NCBI GenBank assembly: GCA_034928145.1
Contig: JAYFPE010000007.1
Location: forward strand, 140,188 to 204,187
Source: Pelethousia sp034928145
Lineage (GTDB): Bacteria > Bacillota > Clostridia > Christensenellales > CAG-138
DNA length: 64,000 bases
Direction: 5' to 3'
Shown: one piece after another, positions 49,780-58,942 of the stretch
Layout of the letters: each line of letters starts with the position of its first letter
Numbering within the stretch: position 1 is the first letter of the stretch
Notes under the pieces: generated by a model
What the model was told of the DNA's origin: nothing
Databases searched by the model: none
The model's input: the letters and a program-made list of their open reading frames with translations, nothing else
Made by a program: the position numbers and the translations under genes

Positions 49780-52515
49780 CTAGCGCTTGCCGCCCACCAG
49801 CTTTTTGGCGGCGATCTTCACCTTGCGTTTGATAACATGGGGGGTGATGGCCTTTTTGATGCCCAGGAACTCCACGCCCTCGCCGTCGTAGACGCGCTCG
49901 AGGCGGATGGCGTCGAACTGGCACTTGGTCACGCACATGCCGCAGCCCACGCACATGTATTCATCCACCACCGTGGCGCCGCAGCCCAGGCAGCGCTCGC
50001 TCTCCTTCTTCATCTGCGCTTCTGTGAAGGTGCCGCGCAGATCGCGGAAGGTACGCTTGGCCTCCTCGCCCCTGACCTCGCCCACGCGCTGGCGGGGGGT
50101 ATTATCGTAGCTCTCGATCACGGCCGCGGCCTTGTCCAGCTCGATAAAGGCCCGGCGGCTGCGACCAAAGCGCAGATCCTGCCCGGGGTGCACGAAGCGG
50201 TGGATGGAGATGGCCGCCTGCTTGCCCGCGGCGATGGCGTCGATGGCGAATTTGGGGCCGGTCACCGCGTCGCCGCCTGCGAAGATATCCGGCTCGGCGG
50301 TCTGGTACGTCCAATCATCCACCTGGATAGAGGCGTTGCGGTTGAGCACGGCCCTGGAACCGGCCAGCATGCCGCCCCAATCGATGCTCTGGCCCACGGA
50401 GAGCAGCACGCAGTCCGCCTCTACGGCCATCACGTCGTTTTCGTCATATTGGGGGGCGAAGCGGCCGTCCGCGTCGAAGACGGCCGTGCAGCGCATGAGC
50501 TCCACGCCCGTGACCTTGCCGTTTTCCACCAGCAGGCGCTTGGGGCCGAAACCGTTGCAGATGGCGATATCCTCGCTTTCGGCCAGGGCCACCTCCTCGG
50601 GCAAAGCGGGCATTTCGTGCCGCTGCTCGAGGCAGTACATGGCCACGTCCCCACCGCCGCTGCGCACGGCGGAGCGCGCCACATCGATGGCCACATTGCC
50701 GCCGCCGATCACTACGACCTTGCCGGATACGTGCTTCTTGCCTTCTTCAAGGCTCACCCGGCGCAAAAACTCCACGCCGGAAAGCACGCCCTCCGCCTCC
50801 TCGCCTTCGAGGCCCAGGCTGCGGCCCTGCTGTGCGCCGACGGCCAGGTAAAAAGCCTTATAGCCTTGGGCGCGCAGCGCGTCCAGCCCGATGTCCTTGC
50901 CGACCTCCACGCCGGTTTGGAATTTTACGCCCAGCTCGCGCAGGATGTCGATCTCCGCATCCACGACATCCTTTTCCAGCACAAAGGAAGGGATGCCCAG
51001 CGTGAGCATGCCGCCAAGGCGCGGCTGCTTTTCGAACACGGTGATGTCGTAGCCGTCCAGGGCCAGGTAATAGGCGCAGGAGAGGCCCGCCGGGCCCGCG
51101 CCCACCACGGCGATTTTGATATCGCTGAAATCATGCCGCTTTTTGGGCAGAAAGCGGCTCTCTTTTTTGAGATCCTGCTCCGCAATGAATTTCTTGATCT
51201 CGTCGATGGCGATGGGCTCATCCACATCGCCGCGGGTGCAGGCGTCCTCGCAGCGGCGGTTGCACACCCGGCCGCAAACGGCGGGGAAGGGATTCTCCAT
51301 TTTGATAAGCTGCAGCGCCTCGGTGTATTTTCCCTGCGCGGCCAGCTTGATGTAACCCTGCACGGCGATGTGCGCGGGACAGCTGGTCTTGCAGGGAGAG
51401 GTGCCGGTATCCACCACCTCCTGGCGGTTGAGGCGGTAATCGGCGTTCCAGTCCTTCTCCGTCCATTCGTTGTCGCGCGGGGTGTAGGTGGTGGTGATGT
51501 TATCCGTTACGGGGCGGCTCGAGCAGAGCTTTTGCCCCAGGCGCAGGGCGTTGACCGGGCAATTCTCCACGCATTGGCCGCAGGCCACGCACTTTTCCTT
51601 ATCCACGCGGGAAACGTAGTTGGAGCGGAGCATATCCGTATTTTTATACATGCTGCCCGTGCGCAGGGAGAGGCAGGAGCAGCCGCAGCAATTGCAGATG
51701 GCGTGGGTCTTGCCCGAGCCGTCGATGTTGGGGATCTGGTGCATGAGGCCGTTTTCCTCCGCACGTTGGATGATCTCGAAGGCTTCCTCGCGGGTGATGG
51801 CCCGGCCCCGGCCCGTGCGGATGTAATATTCCGCCGCGTGGCCCAGCTGGATGCACATATCCTCCTTCAAATGGCCGCAGCCCTCGCCCATGGCCTCGCG
51901 GTCCGTGCGGCAGGAGCAGGGGGAGCAGGAGAAGACGGTGTTGTCGTTGAGGTATTTGGATACCTCTTCGTAGCTGGCCCTGCGGCTGCTGCCGTCGATG
52001 GCGGATTCGATGGGGATGACCCGCATCAAGCCGATGCCCGTTGGGAACATGCCCGCGCTCAGGGGGCCGCGCACGCGGCCATAGGCCTCCATGGCATAGG
52101 CCACCACGGGATATTTCTCAACATTATCGAGGTTGTTGACGATCATCTCCATGATGCCGGGTATCCAGCTTTCCGCATGCCAGAAGGTATCCACACCGTC
52201 GATCACATTAACGAAGCAGGTGCCGTAGGTGGCGAGCTTCATCATTTGTTCGTGGCAATATGCCTCGCTTTTGCCGGTGATCCCGGCCATTTGTGCGGCT
52301 GTACGCTTGGTGAAATAGCCCATGGCAAGGCCCATTTCAGCCATTTTATCATCTACGCCCGCCTCTAATATCACGTATTCCGGGTCGTCCCAGGCATAGC
52401 CCTTGCCGGGCTTTTTGCGGCCCAGCATATTGGCGAAGGCCATCACCTTTTCGTTATACTTGCATTCGTAGCCTTCGGGGAACCACATTTTCTGGATGTT
52501 CTTGGCGTTTTCCAT
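49780..52515 (-). CDS. multi-cluster iron-sulfur flavoprotein (GltD-like core between ferredoxin domains)
   Basis: A 911-residue soluble electron-transfer protein. Residues 1-190: a helical, winged-helix-like head. About 195-290: an unusual Cys-rich module (CSPCSCR, GCGH, then CNCCGCSC). 309-321: ferredoxin motif CVACGQCVENCP. 375-430: the Fer4_20 domain of glutamate synthase small subunits (CKTSCPAHIAVQGY, CGRVCNRRCEDACTRG). 468-590: FAD domain (VVGAGPAGLSCAYYLALDGY). 601-640: NAD(P) domain (VVIGGGNVAIDVARSAVR). 843-866: further clusters (CLGCG, CVGCGMCVTKCQ). It should shuttle electrons between NAD(P)H and ferredoxin-like partners, perhaps by bifurcation. It lies between hypA and hypB, so it probably serves a nickel enzyme. 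Confidence 0.85.
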   Translation of the reverse strand: MENAKNIQKMWFPEGYECKYNEKVMAFANMLGRKKPGKGYAWDDPEYVILEAGVDDKMAEMGLAMGYFTKRTAAQMAGITGKSEAYCHEQMMKLATYGTCFVNVIDGVDTFWHAESWIPGIMEMIVNNLDNVEKYPVVAYAMEAYGRVRGPLSAGMFPTGIGLMRVIPIESAIDGSSRRASYEEVSKYLNDNTVFSCSPCSCRTDREAMGEGCGHLKEDMCIQLGHAAEYYIRTGRGRAITREEAFEIIQRAEENGLMHQIPNIDGSGKTHAICNCCGCSCLSLRTGSMYKNTDMLRSNYVSRVDKEKCVACGQCVENCPVNALRLGQKLCSSRPVTDNITTTYTPRDNEWTEKDWNADYRLNRQEVVDTGTSPCKTSCPAHIAVQGYIKLAAQGKYTEALQLIKMENPFPAVCGRVCNRRCEDACTRGDVDEPIAIDEIKKFIAEQDLKKESRFLPKKRHDFSDIKIAVVGAGPAGLSCAYYLALDGYDITVFEKQPRLGGMLTLGIPSFVLEKDVVDAEIDILRELGVKFQTGVEVGKDIGLDALRAQGYKAFYLAVGAQQGRSLGLEGEEAEGVLSGVEFLRRVSLEEGKKHVSGKVVVIGGGNVAIDVARSAVRSGGGDVAMYCLEQRHEMPALPEEVALAESEDIAICNGFGPKRLLVENGKVTGVELMRCTAVFDADGRFAPQYDENDVMAVEADCVLLSVGQSIDWGGMLAGSRAVLNRNASIQVDDWTYQTAEPDIFAGGDAVTGPKFAIDAIAAGKQAAISIHRFVHPGQDLRFGRSRRAFIELDKAAAVIESYDNTPRQRVGEVRGEEAKRTFRDLRGTFTEAQMKKESERCLGCGATVVDEYMCVGCGMCVTKCQFDAIRLERVYDGEGVEFLGIKKAITPHVIKRKVKIAAKKLVGGKR

Positions 52516-52526
52516 CTGCCCCTCCC

Positions 52527-53207
52527 TTACTTGCCGTTTACGGCGCGGTAGGCGTTGACCTCACCCGTGAGCCACGCCGTCCATTCCGCCATCCCCTCGC
52601 CTGTCTTGGCGGAGACGGGGATGATCTTGATGTTCGGGTTTCGCGCCCTGGCGCGGGCCGCACAGGCTTCCATGTCGAAATCGAACACCCCCAGCGCGTC
52701 GATCTTGTTGATGAGAAGCACGTCGCTGATTTCGAACATCAGCGGGTATTTGAGGGGCTTGTCGTCCCCCTCGGGCACGCTGAGGATCATGGCGTTTTTG
52801 GTGGAGCCGGTGTCGAATTCCGCCGGGCACACCAGGTTGCCCACGTTCTCTAAAATCACCAGGTCCAGCTCGTCTGTCGTCAAGCCTTTTAGGCCCTGGC
52901 GGGTCATATCCGCGTCGAGGTGGCACATGCCGCCCGTGTGCAGCTGGATCACACGCGCGCCGGTTTCGGCAATGGCCTTGGCGTCCACATCGGAATCGAT
53001 GTCCGCCTCCATCACCCCGATGCGAAAGGTATCCCGCAGCGCGGTGATCGTCCGGCGAAGGGTGGTGGTCTTTCCAGCGCCGGGGGAGGACATCAGGTTG
53101 AGCAGAAATACGCCCTTTTCCTTCAGCTCGGCCCGCAGGCGCTCCGCATCCTGGTTGTTGTTTTCAAATACGCTTTGCTTGATCTCTAAAACCTTGAATT
53201 CGTCCAT
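52527..53207 (-). CDS. hypB: GTPase for nickel insertion, HypB
   Basis: 226 residues. GTP-binding loop SSPGAGKTT near 40-48; metal site GGMCHLD (Cys, His) and NVGNLVCPAEFD; guanine motif LLINKIDAL near 170. It lacks the extra N-terminal Cys/His-rich nickel-storage stretch of E. coli HypB. It works with HypA. HypC, D, E and F are not in the window, so the pair may serve a nickel enzyme other than [NiFe] hydrogenase, or the rest lies elsewhere. Confidence 0.95.
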   Translation of the reverse strand: MDEFKVLEIKQSVFENNNQDAERLRAELKEKGVFLLNLMSSPGAGKTTTLRRTITALRDTFRIGVMEADIDSDVDAKAIAETGARVIQLHTGGMCHLDADMTRQGLKGLTTDELDLVILENVGNLVCPAEFDTGSTKNAMILSVPEGDDKPLKYPLMFEISDVLLINKIDALGVFDFDMEACAARARARNPNIKIIPVSAKTGEGMAEWTAWLTGEVNAYRAVNGK

Positions 53208-53217
53208 AATTCCCTCC

Positions 53218-54129
53218 CTATTGGGCCGCGGCCTCCTTATATGCTTTGAGGTCGGTATAAAGCTCCTGCTTGAGCGGGTTGCGGTTGTATTTTTTCATAC
53301 GGTAGATCGCGTAGACCAGCACGGCCACGTTCGCCGCCAGGGCCAAGGCGCTCACCGTGAAGAGGGCGGCCGGGCTGTGGCTGGATTGCACGGCGAAGAT
53401 AGTATCATCTACAAAGGCGGGGAAGGCCATGGTGAACATCATCCAGAAGGCCAGGGTGTGCGCCCGGTGCTGCAGCCACGCGCCTTTTTTAATAAGAAAC
53501 GCCGCGGCCGTGGGGGCGATCAGGAGGGCCGCGCCCGCATAGAAGGAGTGATCGGACACGCAGTTGTATACATAGGCGAAATTCCAGATATCATAGGCGA
53601 CGATCCAGAACCAGAGCATATCGGGCCACATCATATCCCGCTTTTTATCCGAGCTTACGTAGATGCCCATAAAGCCCGTGATGGTGACGATATTGAGCAG
53701 GCCCGCGATGCCGTTCATGATGTTCCAAGGGCCGCCCACCATCATTACGCCATCCACCATGCCCTGGAGGCTGTAGCATTGAAAATCCCGCACGCAGGCT
53801 TCCAGAATATTGATGGCCAGGATGAGTGGCGGGAAGATGGCGCGGAAATTGCTCTGCTCCACCTTTTTTGAGAAACGGATCAGCAGAAATCCCAGGCAGC
53901 CGGCCAGCGCGCTATAGACCTTGACCCAGTGGAACCAGGTGCCGGTGCTGGAATCCGCGCCTGCGGTTTTGGGCCAAACGAAGATGGTGAGGATGAGCGG
54001 CAACAGCAAAAAGCAGGCCAGGGCCGTCCATTTGTTGATGCGGGAAAACTCGTTGAGCAGCATCAGGCCCAGCGTAACGCCGATAAACATCAGCCACGTG
54101 TACCACGGGATCGCTTCAAAAAGAAACAT
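53218..54129 (-). CDS. multi-pass membrane protein of unknown function, first gene of the hyp operon
   Basis: 303 residues with about eight hydrophobic segments (for example ending WYTWLMFIGVTLGLMLL, ALACFLLLPLILTIF, NGIAGLLNIVTITGFMGIYV, FYAGAALLIAPTAAAFLI, VSALALAANVAVLVYAIY). Conserved-looking polar spots in membrane context include ILEACVRDFQCY, WPDMLWFWIVAYDIWNFAY and HRAHTLAFWMMF. I recall a similar uncharacterised Firmicutes family but cannot assign it with certainty. The ATG at 54129 has AGGGGG 9 bases upstream. Gene order suggests a membrane partner for the hypB/flavoprotein unit, for example a nickel carrier or redox anchor. Confidence 0.8.
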   Translation of the reverse strand: MFLFEAIPWYTWLMFIGVTLGLMLLNEFSRINKWTALACFLLLPLILTIFVWPKTAGADSSTGTWFHWVKVYSALAGCLGFLLIRFSKKVEQSNFRAIFPPLILAINILEACVRDFQCYSLQGMVDGVMMVGGPWNIMNGIAGLLNIVTITGFMGIYVSSDKKRDMMWPDMLWFWIVAYDIWNFAYVYNCVSDHSFYAGAALLIAPTAAAFLIKKGAWLQHRAHTLAFWMMFTMAFPAFVDDTIFAVQSSHSPAALFTVSALALAANVAVLVYAIYRMKKYNRNPLKQELYTDLKAYKEAAAQ

Positions 54130-54216
54130 GCTATCATACCCCCTAAAAATGATCATTGCGCCGCTGCGCAGAACGCTTGCGCGGCCCCTTAGACTTGGTT
54201 TAGCCAGAGCTGAATT

Positions 54217-54246
54217 AAGTGTAACACTTTGTGATTTGTTCGTCAA
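54217..54246 (-). promoter_or_regulatory. hyp operon promoter with palindrome over the -10 box
   Basis: Minus strand: TTGACG (54241-54246), 17 bases, TACACT (54218-54223). AAGTGT-A-ACACTT (54217-54229) is a 13-base perfect palindrome covering the -10 box, a likely repressor site. Confidence 0.65.
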
Positions 54247-54458
54247 TTCAAAAGCGGAAAAGCGCACGTAATCTCAACTTTTTCGCTGGCCATGTGGGAG
54301 GAGCAGGCAAAAGGTGCGGTGGAAAAGCTAATGGTATGTGGTCGAGCCAATGATAGGGCGCCGCGAAAGCCGCCCTTGTCTTTGCAATCTATACGCAGGC
54401 GGGGAGAAGGTGGGAGCGCGCAGGCAGAGCCGTTGCGAACCGTTTGGCCAGCAGTCCT

Positions 54459-55556
54459 TTAAGAGCCAAGATCGGTTTTCTTATGCTTTTTCACATAGAT
54501 TTCCCCGCCTATCCAAACTGCCAAAGGAAGGATTACCTGGAACGGGAAGGCGTAATACGGGTAATATGTGAGAAAAGCAAACATCTGCATGGTATTTTCA
54601 TATAGGATGGAGCAAATCGCCAGAACCAGCATGCCCATCGGCAAGACGATGGGCCGGTAATGTTCCATATTAAAAAGGCTGGCCATGCCCTTGCTGGCTG
54701 CGAGCAGGCACGCGGCGATCTTGACGATTCCCGCAAGTAGGAAATTGGAGGATATGGAGCCCTCCATCCTGGCCAAAAAGTCACCGATGCCGATGATGCG
54801 CACGGTCACATAGGAAGGGAAATAATTCAGGGAATTCAGGGTGTTGCCCAAGAGGGTCAGATTTCTTAAGAAAACAATGATAAAGATCAGCAGGATGATG
54901 CTGAGCGCGTACAAGAACAGCTTGTAAGGGTTGTCTTTTTTCTCAAAGGAGCCGGCCAGGCCCAAGAATATAACGGTTTCTGCATACGGGAAGGCGAAAA
55001 CCCCGAACGTCGCTTGTGCAATCTGCACGGGGGAATGCTCAAAAAACGGCATCAGATCGTCGAGATTGAGCTGCGGGATTGCCGCCAGGAAGGTAAGCGC
55101 CACCACGCCGAGCACAAGAAAAACGGTAACCAGAGACCATTTGCCGATGGCCCGCATACCGCTTCGCGTCAAATAAACCGTTGTAAGGATCATCAGGATC
55201 ATAATGGGCAGTTGCGGCGTTTCATTCATGGCCACAATTTGCGTGAATTCCGAGAAATCCCGAAGAACCAGCGCGGCAAGATGGGTTGCATACCAAACAA
55301 ACAGAACGGTAAGCACCTTCCCGCCAACTTTCCCGAATACGAGCTGCATGATCTCAAACAGATCCTTTTCGGGAAACAGCCTGAAAAGCCGCGCGTACAG
55401 GCAAAGCACGGGCGCGATCAATACCGCGCCCAGCACGATGGCGACCCAGGCGTCCTGCGCCACGCCGTCGCTAACGCCCATGATTACGCTGCTGCCAAAG
55501 TTAAACAACACAATACTGAACAACATCTGGGTGAATGTGGCTTTTTCGCTTTTCAT
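54459..55556 (-). CDS. gerAB: spore germination protein, GerAB/permease type
   Basis: Germinant-receptor B subunit, an amino-acid-permease-like protein of the inner spore membrane. 365 residues with about ten hydrophobic segments, the opening FTQMLFSIVLFNFGSSVIMG, and PQLPIMILMILTTVYL. Fourth gene of the ger operon (A-C-D-B order), 51 bases after the small subunit gene. Confidence 0.93.
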   Translation of the reverse strand: MKSEKATFTQMLFSIVLFNFGSSVIMGVSDGVAQDAWVAIVLGAVLIAPVLCLYARLFRLFPEKDLFEIMQLVFGKVGGKVLTVLFVWYATHLAALVLRDFSEFTQIVAMNETPQLPIMILMILTTVYLTRSGMRAIGKWSLVTVFLVLGVVALTFLAAIPQLNLDDLMPFFEHSPVQIAQATFGVFAFPYAETVIFLGLAGSFEKKDNPYKLFLYALSIILLIFIIVFLRNLTLLGNTLNSLNYFPSYVTVRIIGIGDFLARMEGSISSNFLLAGIVKIAACLLAASKGMASLFNMEHYRPIVLPMGMLVLAICSILYENTMQMFAFLTYYPYYAFPFQVILPLAVWIGGEIYVKKHKKTDLGS

Positions 55557-55607
55557 AGGGGCATCCTTTCAAAACAGCCTTCAAATAACCGCATAGGGCT
55601 TCCTACG

Positions 55608-55826
55608 CTAGCCTTTCAGCTTAAATATGGACTCGACCACATCCATGATCATATCTGTCGGCGACGGAACGCGAACGTTTAAGCTATAGAGCATGAGCAC
55701 GCAGAAGCTTACCAGCATGACGGAAGTATGAATGATTTTCACCTTCTTATCCGCATGCTTCAAAGTCACCAACCACTCATAGAGCGCAACCGGCAGAAAC
55801 AGAAACAAAACGATGGCGGTCAGCAT
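55608..55826 (-). CDS. small two-segment membrane protein of the ger operon (D-subunit-like)
   Basis: 72 residues: hydrophobic stretches at about 2-22 and 33-51 joined by a charged loop, then a short soluble tail ending FKLKG. Small two-pass D subunits of this size accompany many germinant receptors in Bacilli and Clostridia and tune their response. Its place between the C and B subunit genes, 12 bases after the C stop, supports that role. Confidence 0.75.
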   Translation of the reverse strand: MLTAIVLFLFLPVALYEWLVTLKHADKKVKIIHTSVMLVSFCVLMLYSLNVRVPSPTDMIMDVVESIFKLKG

Positions 55827-55838
55827 TTTTCCTCCTAC

Positions 55839-56975
55839 CTATCTGATAAACGCGGAATTGATGACACGCACCTTGGAGGCAACCACAACCTCGAGCGTAG
55901 GGAAAAGCACATCCCAGGAAGGCTCCAGCTGCTTCCACAGTGAAAGATCCCGCTTGTAGATCATTTCGCCAAAGCCGAAAAGATCGGCATTGAATTCGCC
56001 CTGTATCCGGGCTATCAGATCGGATGTGTTTTTTTCTATCATTCTGGCCGCAGTCTCTTCGATGCGCTTTACCAGCTCCTCATCCATAACGTCCAACCGG
56101 GCTTGATTTTCGGCAATAGCCACGCGGGTGTCGGTCTCGATTCGGATCTTCACCTTACCCTGCTCATAGGTAAAGGACTTCTTGGTTTTATTGTCAGAGA
56201 TTTCGAGCGAAATATCATCGGTTCGCATCCCGGCCATCGAAAGCGTCAGAATGCCGCCGTTGAGCTCATCCTCCACAAACAGGGCGTATTTGGACTCCTC
56301 CGGAGAAAGAAATCCCACCAGCTTGTCCCCCTTGCATACGGCAATGCCGTTGAGCTCCCTAATCTCCTTGTCCCCGTTTTGGATTTTATTCAACGCGGGC
56401 AGCATGACCGAGCGCCTTGGCGACTCAATCGTATCAAAGATCTCGTATAGCATTTTCTTGGAGGAGGATGCGGTAACCTCGTTGTCTTCCGAGATGATAT
56501 CCTGTAATCTAACGGACACGATCCCTTTTTCTTCCTCGGAGCTTTCTAAAATCTCCTTTGCCGTTTCTTTTTGGGATAGGACCACATACATGGTTTCACG
56601 GCATTCGGCATCCCGCAGAAACCATTCGATAAGATGAGAGATACCTTCTTCCCGCGCAAGCTCTTGGCTGATGATGACGATATACGCGCTGCCGAAAAAG
56701 AGCCGATCAGCCTCCCGGCGCTTTGCGTTTCTGGCGGCGTCAAAGAGCGTATTCCCCTCGGCTTCAACGATTATCCCGTTGATGCTGCTCTTCTTATCCG
56801 CCCCCGCGAGGTCGGCAACTTCATAGCTGAGTTTATACTTGTTCGTCTCTTTATCAAAGTCGATGGCTATGCCCACCACGACATCCAGCTGATCCAGGCC
56901 CCGGTAATTCCAGCAGCCGCACAGCGGCAACGCAAGTAGAATGCCCATCATGCAAACCAAGATTCGCTTACTCAT
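55839..56975 (-). CDS. gerAC: spore germination lipoprotein, GerAC type
   Basis: Germinant-receptor C subunit. The lipoprotein signal ends in LPLCGC, followed by the family mark WNYRGLDQLDVVVGIAID, then GNTLFDAARNAKRREADRLFFG and a C-terminal domain (LFGFGEMIYKRDLSLWKQLEPSW). 378 residues from the chosen start, where GGGGGG lies 8 bases upstream; the ATG six bases earlier is too close to that site. It overlaps the A-subunit stop by 8 bases. Confidence 0.92.
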   Translation of the reverse strand: MSKRILVCMMGILLALPLCGCWNYRGLDQLDVVVGIAIDFDKETNKYKLSYEVADLAGADKKSSINGIIVEAEGNTLFDAARNAKRREADRLFFGSAYIVIISQELAREEGISHLIEWFLRDAECRETMYVVLSQKETAKEILESSEEEKGIVSVRLQDIISEDNEVTASSSKKMLYEIFDTIESPRRSVMLPALNKIQNGDKEIRELNGIAVCKGDKLVGFLSPEESKYALFVEDELNGGILTLSMAGMRTDDISLEISDNKTKKSFTYEQGKVKIRIETDTRVAIAENQARLDVMDEELVKRIEETAARMIEKNTSDLIARIQGEFNADLFGFGEMIYKRDLSLWKQLEPSWDVLFPTLEVVVASKVRVINSAFIR

Positions 56976-58527
56976 TGGCATTTCCCCCCGTCTGGCGCAC
57001 TTTGTTACGGGATAATCTTTCCGGCCGGTCACGCATTGTCCACCAGGGCGCCCGAATAAAGATATCCTTGCTGTCCTGGAATTTGAACCTGCCTTTAAGG
57101 GACGTCTGCTCCACGCCGAAAGAACTCAGGTTATTAATATGGATAAGAAGCAATGATAAGCCGACCGTAAGGCCAAAAAACCCAAAGATCGACGCCATCG
57201 CCAGCAAAACCATCCGCCAGTAGATGATCGGCGCGTTCAGCTTTGGCACCAAAAGGCTGGTAATGCCCGTGGCCGCCACAACAATGATCATAGGCGCGGC
57301 CACCAGGCTAGCCTCCACAGCGGCCTGGCCAATAACCAGCGCGCCTACGATGCTCAGCGCCTGGCCAATGTTAGAGGGCATGCGGATCCCTGTTTCGCGC
57401 AGGATGTCGAACACCCACAGCATAACCACCGCCTCGACGGCGGCGGGCAAGGGCACGCTTTGCCGCTCCAGAGCGACACGCATCAAAAGCTGAAGGGGCA
57501 TCATCTCCTGGTGGAAGGCCACCACGGCAATGTATAGCCCAGGCACCGCAACCGTTAAAAAGAAGGCTGCGATGCGCAGGAGCCTGGCAAACGAAGTATA
57601 ATAATAATTAAAGTAATAATCCTCGTTGCTTTGGAAGTTTTCAATAAAAAGATAGGGTATGGTCAGTACGATCGGCGTGCCGTCCACAAAAATGGCGATC
57701 CGCCCTTCCAGCAGTTTGCCGATCACCACATCCGGCCGTTCCGTATAGCCTGTGGCGCGGAAAGGCGAATAGGGATGATCGCGGATAAGTTCGGTAATAT
57801 AGTTTTCGTCCAGCACGCCGTCTATGTCGATGGTATTCAAACGCCGGAAAAGCTCCGCCAGGATGCTTTTATCGATCAGGCTATCCAGATAGCAGACGCA
57901 GACCGCGGTGTGGGTACGCTTGCCCAGCGAAAGCATCCTGGTCTTTAACTCATGGGTGCGTACACGCCGCACGACCAGAGAAAGATTTTGCATTAACGAC
58001 TCTGTAAACCCGTCGCGCGGGCCGCTGAGCACCTTTTCATTATCCGGTTCCGATACGGAACGCAGGGCAAACTGCTTGGTATTGAAAGCCGCGGCATGGT
58101 TGCAGCCTTCTGCAAAAAGGATGGTATCGCCATAGGTGACGCTTTGGATAACCTGCTTGAAGCTGTCGATCTTTGTGGATTCACCCACCTGCACCACGCT
58201 GTCGATTAGCTCATCTATCGGCGAATCGGTTGCGCTTAGCCGTATGGTCATAAGAGGGGTTATGATATTATCGTTGATGATTTCCGAATTTACCATCCCA
58301 TCGAAAAAGACGAGAAAATACCGCGAGGAATCCTTTGCGTCTTCGTTGATCATCTTATAGCGCACAATATCCACATCGCAAAACAGCTTTTTGACGACTG
58401 CAATGTTTTCATCCAGCGACGAACTGAACTTGCAGGTTTCAAAGGGTTCATTCCACTTGTTGATCTTTTCCTCCACAGCCTGATCTTTATTGGTTTTGGC
58501 GCGTAGCTTTTTAAAAAACTGAAACAT
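56968..58527 (-). CDS. gerAA: spore germination protein, GerAA type
   Basis: Germinant-receptor A subunit. 519 residues: a soluble N-terminal domain to about 290 (FVDGTPIVLTIPYLFIENFQSNEDYY at its end), then about five membrane segments (ALSIVGALVIGQAAVEASLVA, VLLAMASIFGFFGLTVGL) and a short basic tail. First gene of the operon and the only germinant receptor in view. GGAGG precedes the ATG by 8 bases. A forespore-type promoter lies upstream. Confidence 0.95.
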   Translation of the reverse strand: MFQFFKKLRAKTNKDQAVEEKINKWNEPFETCKFSSSLDENIAVVKKLFCDVDIVRYKMINEDAKDSSRYFLVFFDGMVNSEIINDNIITPLMTIRLSATDSPIDELIDSVVQVGESTKIDSFKQVIQSVTYGDTILFAEGCNHAAAFNTKQFALRSVSEPDNEKVLSGPRDGFTESLMQNLSLVVRRVRTHELKTRMLSLGKRTHTAVCVCYLDSLIDKSILAELFRRLNTIDIDGVLDENYITELIRDHPYSPFRATGYTERPDVVIGKLLEGRIAIFVDGTPIVLTIPYLFIENFQSNEDYYFNYYYTSFARLLRIAAFFLTVAVPGLYIAVVAFHQEMMPLQLLMRVALERQSVPLPAAVEAVVMLWVFDILRETGIRMPSNIGQALSIVGALVIGQAAVEASLVAAPMIIVVAATGITSLLVPKLNAPIIYWRMVLLAMASIFGFFGLTVGLSLLLIHINNLSSFGVEQTSLKGRFKFQDSKDIFIRAPWWTMRDRPERLSRNKVRQTGGNANE

Positions 58528-58611
58528 AGCTACCCCTCCATACTATTATCGGGCTTCCGACCGCACCCATGTTCACAGGCGTGCTGCATGAACTAAGCCA
58601 GACAATGGCTT

Positions 58612-58642
58612 TAGTATGAAATGACAAAGCGGATTTTATCCC
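58612..58642 (-). promoter_or_regulatory. candidate sigma-G/sigma-F promoter of the ger operon
   Basis: Minus strand CATACTA (58612-58618), the -10 form of forespore sigma factors, with GGGATA (58637-58642) 18 bases upstream as a partial -35 box, 85 bases before gerAA. Germinant receptors are normally under sigma-G. Confidence 0.55.
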
Positions 58643-58659
58643 GCTGCGAAATTCAACGC

Positions 58660-58800
58660 ATGCGGAGATTAAACGGAATGGGGATGGCTGGGGCTAAGGG
58701 CTTGCCCTTAGTTTAGGAGGCGAATGCCCCATCTGATGGGCTACGAGAACTCGTATGGGCTTTTCAAGGACTGCGGCCCATTTGATAAACGATCATCTTC
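58660..58800. repeat. hairpin-rich intergenic block
   Basis: Between the ger operon and the TrmO-like gene. It contains CTAAGGGCTTGCCCTTAG, CCCATCTGATGGG and TACGAGAACTCGTA, three consecutive short hairpins, and no gene. The remainder of 58801-58940 also shows no gene. Confidence 0.45.
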
Positions 58801-58942
58801 AACTTAGAAGAAAAAGCCGGTCCATCTGCATCATGCGTGTTATCTACGGGCAAATGATTGAAATATAGCTTGTAAGACGGGCCGTATTTCAAAGGCCGTT
58901 ATGGGTGCTCATTAAAAAGCTTATTAATATTGAAAAAAAGGG

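Noticed and set aside
49771..52368. Very long plus-strand open frame opposite the flavoprotein gene (over 860 codons)
   Set aside because: It is an antisense shadow caused by GC-rich codon bias; its product is His/Ala/Gly-rich without motifs, while the minus-strand frame carries many conserved cofactor motifs.
53218..54267. Longer start (54267) for the membrane protein
   Set aside because: The added 46 residues overlap the promoter and its palindrome and are not hydrophobic or conserved-looking; the ATG at 54129 has a good ribosome site.
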